Shown here: positions 10,071 through 20,062 of the stretch, one piece after another | How positions within the stretch are numbered: the stretch's first letter is position 1 | How the letters are laid out: every line of letters begins with the position of its first letter | Position numbers and translations under genes: made by a program | Source of the DNA: Lunularia cruciata | Taxonomy: Eukaryota > Streptophyta > Marchantiopsida > Lunulariales > Lunulariaceae | Direction of reading: 5' to 3' | DNA length: 64,000 nt | Assembly: GCA_948567375.1 (NCBI GenBank) | Contig: OX419760.1 | Location: 8,556,001 to 8,620,000 of the forward strand | Notes under the pieces: generated by a model | What the model was told of the DNA's origin: nothing | The model's database searches: none | The model's input: only the letters and a program-made list of their open reading frames with translations

Positions 10071-12499
10071 AATACCTGGCCAAAGATAGATAGCAAAAAA
10101 TTTCTAGGAAACCGTTAGGAAGGAAGATAACCTTTGGTACCAAATATATTTCTTGTACATACCTTTTTCACAAAGAAACCTTTGTTGTGGAAGACACTTT
10201 TGGCTGCAAATGTGCCTTTTTTCTTTTTCTTTTTTGTGTGGAACATCTCCTTAAAAGAAAAATAATTTTGTAACTAAAGACCTTTAGGTTGTAAATTTGA
10301 ATGTAAAGAAGAAGTAAACAACAAATTCAGGATCTGATCTAGCCATGGATGCATAAGAAAATTTTAATTAATTGTATGAGGACTGGTAAGATAAGATAAG
10401 AGAAGGATATAAGATTAGCAATGAGTGATACATGTGTAATTAGATGATTTCTAATGTTGCACTTGGCCGCTAAATCTCTTCTTTGCAAAATAGGCAATGT
10501 ATATGGATTTTTGACCTAGTATAACCTTGTTTACTTTCTCTATAATCAAAGCTTATGTGTAAGGATCTCCATGATCCTTTATGTTAATAACCTACACTTT
10601 GTGTAATTGCTTGTATGTTTGGTTGAGTAGAGGTGAAGAACCTCAGAGTAGAAACACAAGTGCTTGAGTGTAAGGAGACATTCTCACTTTTTTGGGGTAT
10701 TTGATCCTTGGTGTTGTAAAGAATCAAGGTAATTTATGGAAGGATTTTGGGTGATCTGGAGCATTGGAAGTACTAAAGAACTAAAAGGCTATATAAACAA
10801 TCAATTCAAAGATTCCTGAAAGAGTTCACCTTTTAGGAAGAGTAATAGATAGTCATCAAAGCTGTAGTTATCAAAGTGATATGGCCTTTAGGGTGGAAGT
10901 GAACTTTGGGGGAACCAACCTTTGGAGTAAATTGATCTTGGGGCAGAAGTGACCTTTGGGGTAAAGTGAACTATCATCTTCAAGAATAAATTTGGATAAT
11001 CTATGGTGTAAATAATTTTAGTTTTCTCTTTTTTCCATAGTGTGATAAGAACAATACTACCCTCCTTTGGGCATAAATTTTACCCAAGTGGTTAAACAAG
11101 AAACAATAAAAAAATTACTATTAATGATATTTCTCTTCAACTTGAGTCATTTCTGACCTGTATCCTCCAAGGAACAACTTGTTATTCACCATTTTGCCAC
11201 ATTTTGACCTATACTAAGTCATTATAGTAGTCCATGACTAAAACTGCAACCTTCTCCAACATAAGGAGATGAGCAGAAAATTATAATAAGACCCTTTGGA
11301 GTCAATAGACCTATAACAACCCAATGTTGACACACTAATAGTATAAGCAATAAGAATGAGTCAATCCTATGAGGATATAGATCATATATGACTAAAAGTG
11401 AATGGAAAGTGTCTCAAGGTGTAGTTTTTTTATTATTTGTTGTTTAGCCTTGGGCAAAAACCACTCTTAGTTCAAGTGTAGAGGCACCCAACATGGCAAA
11501 CTATGGTAAACCAAAAAGATTCTAAATGACTCTCAAAACTAATGTAACCAAAGTCACCTAGAAGATGATGGATCACTTTACATCAAAGTTCACTTTGCCC
11601 CAAAGCCTTCAACCTCAATGACATGGACCACCCTTCCTAAAAGGCATGCCACTAAAGGAGTCTTTTTGGCAGTCAAATGTCCATGATATTGAATTCCATG
11701 TTACTTGTGGCACTTAGGACTAATAAGATCCATCATTAGGCCCTACACCTTCAAAACTCAATTGCCAACACTCTCCTTGACATTCAAACAACTGAACTCC
11801 TATTATAAGATTTGCACCACTACTTGTGCAAGTGCATTCAAAGCCAAACACTAGGTGAATATGGATTGATTAGACTAGACTTTGGATTATATACAAAGTT
11901 ACATGGAAAAGTGGACTCTCAAATTATTGGGCCAAAGCCTTATGTACAATTTCTTATCATTACTCCACTTTGTACTAAATTATGTTTGACAGTTAAGTGG
12001 GTTCTTTGCCAAACCTAGCTACTTTGCCACCACCAATTACAGTCCTAATTTCTATTTTATCCTATTGTAACTACCTAATGAAAATTTTGACAAGTGGCAA
12101 GGAAGCTATCAGTTCTTCCCCAAAGTATGCACTTGAGGCATAGATTTGCTCCTTATATTACCACACCAAAGTGATGTTTGGCTGGAAATGGGAGGTGCAA
12201 ACCTGAAGGTCATTTGCACTAAAATCCTACAAGGCCAAAGTCCTTGGTTTTGTTTCTATCTTGCAAATTTACAGAGAACTTTTTAGTGGTGTCCAAAGTT
12301 CTTGCAAGTATGGAATTCTATGTGCAATTATCAGATGGCATTGTTGAGATCAAACTAGTCTATCAACATGGTTCCATCTTCTACCAAGTGAAATATCCTT
12401 AGCCATGTGCTTTGTTGTGAGGAGCAACCTTTGCCTTTAAGTCGTCAGAGAACTTCCATGGTTCACTCCTTGTAGTTTGCAATCTTCAATAGACATAAA
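10071..12499. other. Non-coding AT-rich debris
   Basis: No gene supported. Between 10885 and 10975 a short G-rich motif (AAGTGAACTTTGGGG and variants) recurs about four times; its reverse complement appears at about 11585-11600. These could be decayed LTR or promoter repeats. Short open stretches such as 11812-12018 have no protein-like composition. Confidence 0.4.
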
Positions 12500-13340
12500 T
12501 TATGGAACTTGGTGTACTTCCTATCTACATGGCCCTTGAGTTGGAGAGCATGTTGGTCCATTCACTCCTCCTTGGAACATTTCTCTTCCAATTTTGTACT
12601 TATAACTTGAATTCATGGATCTTTGTCTTCATTGCCTTCCCTTCAGCTTCTTCTTCTTTGAGCAACTTCACAAACTGGTTTTGGACTTCTTTGGCTTGTT
12701 GGATGTTATCCTTCTTCATCTCTTCCAAGTGCAGCACTATGCATGTAAGTATTCTTGGAATGCCTTATGCATCCACTCTCTTTCTACATCCTTCTTAGCC
12801 CATATCAACTCCTTTGCATAGCCACATATAATACACAATCTCTAGGCACTCCTTATGGTACTAAGGAAGTATGAGTTCTATCAATTGCAAGACCACTCCC
12901 ACCAAATGTATGACAAAGTGTGCCCTTCCAAGATTAAGCTGGTGGTGGTTTGGCTTGCTTTATCTTCTTCTCTCTTCTTTTCTATAGTAAGGAATTTTAC
13001 TTCTTCTCTGATTGGTTCTTGAGCCTAGCTTGCTTTGATGTCTATCTCCTCTTCCTTGGCCCCTTCTTGTTCTTTGGGCCAAATGTCTTCTTGAATTTGG
13101 GCCAGAGTTCTTCCTTTCCTTCTTGATGAATGATCTACTTGCCCAAAGATGCGAATTGAGGAGTGGGGCTAAGGGTTTGAGGGTTTGGGATGTACTTGCA
13201 GTTCCCTCTTGCACACCTTCTTCTTCTACCTTGCCTTCTTTGATCATAGGAAGTTTTGGATGGGGAGTTGATTGAGTATCTTGGTATTGCTCTTCTTCTT
13301 GATCTTCTTCTTCCTCCTCCTTGGTATCTTCCTCCAAAGT
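12500..13340 (-). pseudogene. Relic related to the LTR-encoded protein of element B, copy 2
   Basis: The minus strand from 13337 opens with a strongly acidic stretch (EEDTKEEEEEDQEEEQ), then a Lys/Arg-rich linker, then after frame changes FVIHLVGVVLQLIELILP, and a coiled-coil part with EEMKKDNIQQAKEVQNQFV and KLLKEEEAEGKAMKTKI (12730-12610). The FVIHL(V/I)GVVLQL block recurs in the neighbouring copy at about 15300. The order acidic, short hydrophobic block, coiled coil matches the layout of the B LTR protein. Several stops and frameshifts are present. The assignment to this family depends on the better-preserved copy next to it. Confidence 0.45.
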
Positions 13341-14399
13341 TGCATTTTATTTGTTAATGAAGTTACTTCAATAACTAGAGGGTTATTATTTGTGCTCTTC
13401 CTAATTGGAGTAGTGGTGTGATAGCCCAAGGTTGATGTCCGTACAGTACAATCAGTAAGAATAGATTGTTCTACAAGGATACATGTCAGAAATGACTAAG
13501 AATGAATCAAAGTGTTATAATCCATTTATTATTTCCTATTTAACCTCTTTGGCAAGAACACTCCTAGAAGAAGGTAGTGTCATCCACTATGGTGCATTAT
13601 ATCAAAAAGAAAAAAAAAGAATCACTTTCACTCTAAATACTAGCAAAGATTGTTCTTTAAGGTGATGGCTTGCTTCACTATGAGTGCCAATCCATTCTAA
13701 TGTCATTGCAACTACAAGTGTGATCCATTCTTCCTAAAAGGTACAGCTTCTAAGTTTTTTGATTTTGTGGTATTGCCTGTGCGGTGAGGTTTCCAATCCA
13801 CTCCTTGCATAGGTTCACTCCTTGTGTGCACATCCTAATCAAAGGCATGTACTTGCTCAATACTAAGCACTTGAGACCTTCTTGTGAAATTCCTCACCTC
13901 TACTCTTGCTTAGACACATTGATAACAATAAAATGGAAGGATATAGAACCTGCAAAGAATTCAGATTACTTTTTACTTGTAATCAAAGTATGAAAGTAAT
14001 GAACATGAGTGCCTTTGGTCCTCAACGTTAAGTAACTTTTTGGCTTTGAGCGAAAGGGATCAGGACCCCAAGTGGATCTCTTGAAATTCTAATCTACACT
14101 ATACATCACTTGCTTAAGAATTTAAGCCAATCTTATCCTAATTATCAATGGTTTTATTAGGTGCCTAACACATGTTAGGAAAGGTGTTAGTTCTTCCTCC
14201 TTAATCTAGTTTTAAACTATAATGCCAAAGTCCTATACAATATTGAGCGCACTAGATGAAGTATATACCATTTTGAGTGTGGATGCTATTATACAACTTC
14301 AAGTATTTGGATAGATATGGTAGAGTGATCATGTCTACAAAGGGCTTTCCTTTGGAGGAGTGCCTTTGGTCTAGATTGTTGGGAGAAATAGACTATGTT
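13341..14399. other. Non-coding spacer between the two relics
   Basis: No gene seen. The stretch is AT-rich, with stops in all frames and no clear repeat structure. It may include the non-coding half of an old LTR. Confidence 0.35.
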
Positions 14400-15892
14400 T
14401 GCCCCTAGATACCTAATTAACTTATCTATTTGAGCTTGATATGTTGCTATTTCTAACATATGAGTTTGGCAGGTTTATGTGAATTTTTTTTGTCAATGTG
14501 CTCTATTAAGCACAATGACAATTGGTTCATCTTCTCTACTGCATAGGCCTGATTCTCTAAGCTTTGAACCTTGAAATCTAGCTCATGGTTTGTTGTATAT
14601 AGTGCTCAAAGTTTTCCTTCTTCTTTCAATTTCTCAACAAAGAAATTTCAGGCCTTCTCCATGTGATTAATTCTCTTAAGCCAATCTTCTTCCATTTGTT
14701 TAGTCCAAGTATCTCACTATGCCTTTTGTATTTCCTGCAAATGGGCACTCTCTAATTGCTTGGTCTTTTCTCCTTCCAATCCTTGGTTAGGAAATCTAGT
14801 TGCAATGCCTCATCTGTTTTATACTCTTACAATTGGTATTCTAAGGTGAAAGCTCAATCATAGCATTCCTTGAATTCACTCCTAGTGCTCTCTAACTCTT
14901 GGCACTTGTCATGAGATAGAACCTTGGCTTCCTTCTTGTATTGCTTGTGCACAACTCAGAGTGCAATCAACTCATCTTGCACCCTTCTGGTTTCCTTGGC
15001 TTGGTGGTCATACTTTTTCTCCAAGGTGGCACTCCTTCTCTTGAGCTCTTGGTTTTCCTACAACAAGATACCTACATTTGTCACCTCTTCCTTGCACAAG
15101 TCTTTGGCTTTTGCTACTTCCTCCTTGACCATGTCGTCTTTGGCTTCCTTAGTAAATAATTATTTGTGCATACTTTGGACAAGTGCAGTATAGTCCACAA
15201 TGTCAAGACATTGGGCTTTGTACTAAGGCATCAATACCTCCATTAGTTGTAGCACAACTCCTATTAAATGTATTACAAAATTAGCTCCTTTTCAGATTGG
15301 CACTAGTATCAAAGGTGGTATTCCTTTCTAAAACATTTCTAAGCCCCTAGTATAATATCTGGAACATCATCATCAATGTAAACATACTTCTCTTTGGAAT
15401 GATTGTTGATTTGGTCTTCCTCTAGTTGTAGGACTTAAGCCTTGTCTAAACTTTAGGCCAAAGTTCTTGGACATTTGAGTACTCAGCTCAATCTTGTTAT
15501 TCTTTGGTGGCTTGCTCTTTGATGGGGCTCAATGGCATGTTTTTTGGCATTTTAGTCTCTCTTCTCAAGTCCTCCTTAAAGTCTCTATGTATGGTCTTGG
15601 CATGTTGATAAAAAAAAAGTATGCCCAATCTTCTGGCTTGCTTGAGAACATATAATCAAAAGCACAATCTGGCTATTAGTCAAGCATGTGGTTTTTTGGG
15701 TTTGAAAAGTTTCATAATTGCCTCTATTATGGCTCTTTGTACAAGATCTTTGTAACTAGCTACCCTCCACCTATTGTTCTTTGACCTCTTATTGTTGAAG
15801 GTGGCTTTAATCTTGGGCATTAACTCCTTGTTAGTGTAGAGTCCAAGGTCATGGTGCTTGAAACTCTTGCATCCACACCAAGAACCATTCAC
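14400..15892 (-). pseudogene. Relic related to the LTR-encoded protein of element B, copy 1
   Basis: This relic aligns with the protein encoded in the LTRs of element B. From 15892 the minus strand reads ELMPKIKATFNNKRSKNNRW followed by RVASYKDLVQR and IIEAIMKLFKPKKP; the B protein has DAFSSKRTKNGYKVESYKD, VRRGIVSALMALLKPE. After a frameshift it reads MFSSKPEDWAYFFF, matching LFAGEPINWARCF in B. A basic linker, a GVVLQLMEVL block near 15290 and a long coiled coil (15190-14400, e.g. ENQELKRRSATLEKKYDHQ) follow, in the same order as in B. The coding capacity is destroyed. The relic shows that the protein family is older than element B and not unique to it. Confidence 0.68.
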
Positions 15893-15904
15893 TAATTGTC
15901 CTTT

Positions 15905-16322
15905 ATCTATATAATAATATGGAATTTAACAACAAAGTTAGTATGGCTAATGAAGTAGCAAATAAGAGAAATAAGCCTAGAATATTCCAAAAGTATCTAG
16001 AAAGCTTCTTAGGAAGCTTCTTGGCTAGCTTAGCTTGCACCCCAAGTAGGTAGCTTCTAAAAGCTTCCAACTAGCTTAGCTTGCATGCCAAGTAAATGGC
16101 TTCTAGAAGAAAGCCTCTTGAGAAGCTTCCATATTAACTTGGCTTGCACTCAAGGAAAGTGGCTCAAGGAAGCTTCTTGAGAAGGTTCTCAAGAGCCTTG
16201 TAGGATCTTTATAAATACAAGAGCCAAAGCTCATGCTAGGCATTTGGAGTTTACCCACATTCAAGTGTCCCAATGTGATCTTCCATTCTCCTATTTCTCT
16301 CCTTGATCTTGGTTTTTTATAT
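15905..16322 (+). repeat. Putative LTR end of gypsy element C
   Basis: Sequence directly 5' of a Met-type primer site. Between about 15990 and 16190 a 55-60-bp unit built on CTAGCTTAGCTTGCA and AGCTTC words is repeated about three times imperfectly, as is common upstream of LTR promoters. A TATAAATA box follows at 16210-16217, about 110 bp before the LTR end. The 5' boundary is not fixed and 15905 is only where the relic to the left stops being readable. Confidence 0.5.
16210..16217 (+). promoter_or_regulatory. TATA box of element C LTR
   Basis: TATAAATA in the expected position, downstream of the repeat block and 106 bp upstream of the primer site. Transcription would start about 25-30 bp downstream. 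Confidence 0.5.
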
Positions 16323-16335
16323 TGGTATCAAAACA
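16323..16335 (+). other. Primer binding site (tRNA-Met type) of element C
   Basis: TGGTATCAAAACA resembles the plant initiator-Met tRNA primer site TGGTATCAGAGC. Its position between LTR and gag supports the element boundary. Confidence 0.65.
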
Positions 16336-16339
16336 CGAA

Positions 16340-17300
16340 TAGGATGGATGGAATTTATGGACCACCAAATCCACTTCTGCTAAACATTGGGATTTTTGTA
16401 TCCAAGAACTACCCAAGCATTGTTTCACATAATTATCATCTCATGCTTTGGGCAAGATTTTGTTCATATGATCACCTTGTTTAAGGAACCCTTTGATACT
16501 TCCGATTGTACCTTATGGAGAATAGTAGACGTGTTGCATCTTTATGTTAATAAATTAGATAAATTGGGAGTAGTGGGATAGAGTAGTGGCCATTGCGGCA
16601 ATACTAGATGTTATCATTACTATGCAACAACAAATCAAGCATCTTGCTTGATTGTTAGATGAACAAGACCAGCAACAAAAAGAACACATAAAGAGTGCAC
16701 CGGTTCAAGATAGAGAAGATCAAATCTGATCTCCAAAACCCAAGGTGTTTGAAGGCAAGAATCTTTTGGGCAAAATGGAGAATTTTGTGTTTGATTGCAA
16801 TTGTTACTTTGAAGCTACCAATCTTGAAGATAAACAAAAATAGATTCTCTTGGCTTCTAGCCAATTGGATGGTGTGGCAAAAATTTGGTGGCGATTCCAA
16901 GTGGAGCAAGCTGAACGACAAATTGTTGTACCAATCTTGACATGGGCAAAATTCAAGGATGCAGTACTTGGTTGATTTCAAACCATAAATGCCACCCAAC
17001 CCGCACGAGATAAATTGGCGGAGTTGAAGCAGATTGGCTCTGTAAGGAGCTACATCATGCAATTTTAGAACATCATTATGCAAATTCCAGATATACAAGA
17101 AGGTGAAGTTTTGGATCAATTTGTGAAGGGCTTGAAGTCACAAACAAAACTAGAGGTGACCATGCAGGAACCAAAAAATGTGAAAGAAGCCATGCAATTG
17201 GCTGAGCACTTTGATTCCTTGGCTGCGACAACTTGGTCTTGACCTCAACCTACACAAAGCCTACTAGTACACTATGCATAGGTGGAGGAACCGGCACCAA
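16340..17300 (+). pseudogene. Element C gag
   Basis: A capsid region of the retrotransposon gag family. From about 16660 it reads LLDEQDQQQKEHIKSAPVQD, KPKVFEGKN, NLEDKQK, ILLASSQLDGVAKIWWRF, WAKFKDAVLG, ATQPARDKLAELKQIGSVRS and VLDQFVKGLKSQTKLEV, ending near 17230. The W-WRF and QF-GLK spacings are typical. Stops at several points (for example after NLEDKQK and VLG) show it is dead. A zinc knuckle is only vestigial near 17550 (VCFTC). Confidence 0.65.
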
Positions 17301-17539
17301 TGGAGATTGATGCTATCCAATGGAGACCACTTGGTACAGTAGATAGAGAACGATTGCAACAACATGGTGGTTTTTTTTTGCATTGTTGAATGTCCACTTA
17401 GGAATAGACGACCTCAACAATTCCCCAAATGGAGTTTGTGGAGCAAAATGATCAAGGAAACAAGGAATCCCAATAGGAGAATTCAAGCCGCCTAATGGGA
17501 GCTTAATTAGTTCCAATGAGATTGAAGGCTCAACCTATG

Positions 17540-17870
17540 CAAGTTTGCTTCACTTGCAAGGTACGATATCTAATTGGGGTTGTAGGATTTTGGTTGATTT
17601 TGGAAGTTCATAGAATTACATGTCTATACAAGTATCAAAGGAATTGGATATTCCTATCAAGCCAGTAATCGGAAATAGATTGATGATAGTGGATGGTAGA
17701 AAGGGTTTTACATTTGGTACCTTGCATCCTGTTACCTTCAAGATTGGGAAGAAGTATTTGGAATGTATAAGGTTTATAGTGGCACCTCTATACTACAATG
17801 TCATTCTAGGACTACCTTGGCTTGAACATCATATGGTTCAATTTGATTGGACCCGATGACAAATTCAAGT
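17540..17870 (+). pseudogene. Element C retropepsin-like protease
   Basis: An aspartic-protease relic. Open at 17620-17859 with the body of the fold (MSIQVSKELDIPIKPVIGNR, TLHPVTFKIGKKYLECIRF, ILGLPWLEHH). The active-site loop lies just upstream (GCRILVDFGS near 17600, where DFGS replaces the usual D-S/T-G), followed by a stop. The ILGLPWL end is characteristic of gypsy proteases. Activity is not expected. Confidence 0.6.
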
Positions 17871-17913
17871 CCAACACTAAAGTAGGAATTTCCAATTAGG
17901 ATGTCTAGCACCT

Positions 17914-18255
17914 TTGAGTAAGACACCTAAGAATAATAAATCTCAAGATGGAAAGTTTGTTGAGAAGATAGCCATAGAGCAAGCCTTGAAGGGAGATGGG
18001 TCCCAAGACAAGAAGTTTGCCAAGAAGGTAACCATGCAACAAGCACTGAAGAGAGATGAATCCCTAGATGAGAAGTTTGATAGTGAAGCAGCCATAGAGC
18101 AAGCTTTGGAGAAAGATAAGTCTATATTTGGGATGTGGATCAAGCCGATTGCACAAGGACAATTTGAAGAGGGCCAAGAGCCTCATCAAGCAATGGTTGA
18201 TTAGATAGTTCAGGAGTTTGTGGACTTTGAGAGTCAAGTGCAAGACTTTGAGAGT
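17914..18255 (+). pseudogene. Element C segment with 3 x 60-bp in-frame tandem repeat
   Basis: Open at 17914-18204. Three tandem units of exactly 60 bp lie at 17941-18000, 18001-18060 and 18061-18120, encoding 20-residue repeats (SQDGKFVEKIAIEQALKGDG, SQDKKFAKKVTMQQALKRDE, SLDEKFDSEAAIEQALEKDK). The units are charged and helical, probably forming a short coiled rod. The repeat lies between protease and where RT should begin. RT, RNase H and most of the integrase of C are absent because A1 sequence takes over near 18256. Confidence 0.65.
17941..18120 (+). repeat. Three tandem 60-bp units
   Basis: Perfect 60-bp periodicity with substitutions between units. Each begins TC(T/C)C(A/T)AGA and the reading frame is kept through all three, which implies duplication while the gene was still coding. 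Confidence 0.85.
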
Positions 18256-18981
18256 CAATGAAGTTGGTAGATTTCTTTATGAATGCATTATCACTAGGTT
18301 TGGATGCCCTTTGGAGTTGGTTTTTGATAGAGGAGTAGAGTTTACAAGAAGCATTACTTCAGCCATGCTACAACATTTCTCTATCACACATAGAGTAACT
18401 ACATCCTATAAGACAAATTCCAATGGCTTGGCAGAGAGAACCAATCAGACCTTGTGCATGATGTTGGCCAAAGATGAAAAAATGGAGGGGGCTAAACGTC
18501 ATTGGGACAAGAGGATTCATGCAGTTTTGTGGGAGTATGGGACAACCATGAAGACTTCCACCGTGTATTCTCCATTTCAATTGGTATATGATATTAAGTC
18601 TACCTTACCTACTCACTTTGATCTTCCTACATTCCAAAGCATTCATAGGATATTGAAGAAAGCACAAGGAGGTGATGCAGAGAAGTCAAGGAAGGATCAA
18701 CTCATGGAGTTGGAAGAGGCAAGAGCATTTGTTATGGTTTGAGAGGAGCAAGCCCAAAGAAAACAAAAGGAGAGCTATGACAAGAGACAAGGCAAGAAGA
18801 AGGTGGTGCCTTTCAAAGAAGGTGATTGGGTAATCTTGTTTGATTCCATTTGATTCAAGAGAGTGCAAAAGAATTTTTTGCCTAAGTACTTTGGACCTTT
18901 CATAGTGGAGAAGGTGTGGGGCAATTACACCTATGATCTCAAGGATTTGGGAGGAAGACACTTTGATAGAATTAACCATAA
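18256..18981 (+). pseudogene. Family A integrase, C-terminal two thirds (A1)
   Basis: Begins within the integrase core (EVGRFLYECIITRFGCPLEL) just before the second catalytic Asp (VFDRGVEF) and continues through the Glu motif (NGLAERTNQTL), the YSPFQLVYD segment and a C-terminal part (LPKYFGPFIVEKVWGNYTYD) to the LTR at 18982. Compared with A2 it has a TGA at 18740 and a premature TGA near 18851, and about 95 bp including the polypurine tract are deleted just before the LTR. The 5' part of this A copy is lost at the junction with element C. Confidence 0.8.
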
Positions 18982-19649
18982 TGTAACACCCATTTGTGCA
19001 TGTGTGTGGTATTGTGATATTTAGCTTGGTATTACAAGTACTTGAGAGATATTGTTTATATAGAGATAAAAGATGGTTCTACATTAGTCATGATTAGCTA
19101 GAGTTAGTCATAGCTAAGATAGAAGGGACCTTACTTTAGAGGAGGTGAAAAAGATGAGCACCACTTTTTTGGATTCTAGTGTGTTGACTTGGTATTATTT
19201 CTAGGTGTTTGGCTTTGAGGAAAGAGTTGAGAACTCTTGGGCCCGCAAGCCTTTTTGTTTTGGATTCTTCTATAGTCCAAGGATAGCCCATGTGAAGGAA
19301 TCCTAGACTTAGTGGTTGGGTCAAGATAGGATCACATGCTAGTGGAATATGCCCATGTGAATGGATATTCCTTTATACTTTTTTACTTTACTTGACTTTT
19401 AGTCTAGTAACTTGAGCTACTACAGTAATTAGTAACTTTGGTACGTAACTATTTCATAAGTATATAAACAAGGGATGAGGAGGTACTCATCATCCTTTCA
19501 TTTGCAACTATCTCTCTCTCATTGAGTTCTCTAGTGAGCAATGTCTTGAGTCTTGGAGTGTTAGCCTGGAGGAGTATGATGGAGTTGGAGTTCCTTGCCT
19601 TCTAAGTCCATGGTGTGCTACCATAATAGCCATCAGAGGTTCACCTGAG
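18982..19649 (+). repeat. Family A LTR (A1), part before the B insertion
   Basis: Starts TGTAACACCC and matches the other A LTRs. A TATATAAA box lies near 19461. It is interrupted at 19649 by element B; the last 21 bp of the LTR resume at 41195-41215 (TGAGAGACAGGCCGGCTCACA-like end). It retains a GATCACATGCTAGTG segment that both A2 LTRs lack, so A1 and A2 belong to different sublineages. Confidence 0.9.
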
Positions 19650-19754
19650 TGTGGTGCCCACATTTTTTGTTTTTTTCAAAATAAAGGAGAAGAAGTGTAT
19701 AGAGAAGTCGGATTGTGCCAATATGGCCGAAGAAGACGAAGAAAACTGTCTTTG

Positions 19755-19880
19755 GGGTGAAACCCGAAGTAAAGTGACTTCGGGTCATAAGGCAAAGTAC
19801 TCTGAAATGCCGTGTCAGCATACAATACGAAGTAAATTGTCTTCGGCTCGGGGGGAGCTCAACCCGAGGCAAAGACAGTC
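19755..19880. promoter_or_regulatory. Cluster of CCCGAAG/CTTCGGG palindromes in B LTR
   Basis: ACCCGAAGT and ACTTCGGGT face each other across 6 bp at about 19762-19785 (a perfect 9-bp stem). A CTCGGG...CCCGAG pair lies near 19855. In the 3' LTR the neighbouring CTTCGGG/CCCGAAG pair is intact (about 37509-37528) while the 9-bp stem has one mismatch. The cluster lies upstream of the first TATA box, so these may be protein-binding sites or RNA hairpins. Confidence 0.45.
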
Positions 19881-20035
19881 TAACAACCTTTCGTTGGGGC
19901 GAGAAATTCAAGAAGGGGCCGTTTCAAAATTGGCGGCTCATACGCGTGAAGGTGGGGTGACAATGACGGGTGCATGCCGGAGGTGTGATTTCTTGGTAGA
20001 AACTCGAAGCGACGGAAGACGAAGAAGTGCAACTC

Positions 20036-20043
20036 TATAAAAA
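20036..20043 (+). promoter_or_regulatory. TATA box upstream of the LTR ORF
   Basis: TATAAAAA, 19 bp before the ATG at 20063. The 3' LTR has the same box at about 37796-37803. With a normal 25-30-bp offset, transcription would start at or just after this ATG, so either the start site is closer than usual or a downstream ATG is used. Confidence 0.45.
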
Positions 20044-20062
20044 TTGAAACTGCAACGACAAA

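Noticed and set aside
13483-13993. Two short plus-strand ORFs
   Set aside because: Isolated, AT-rich, without partner or motif; judged to be chance openings.
16655-17119. 154-codon minus-strand ORF
   Set aside because: Antisense to the recognisable gag of element C.
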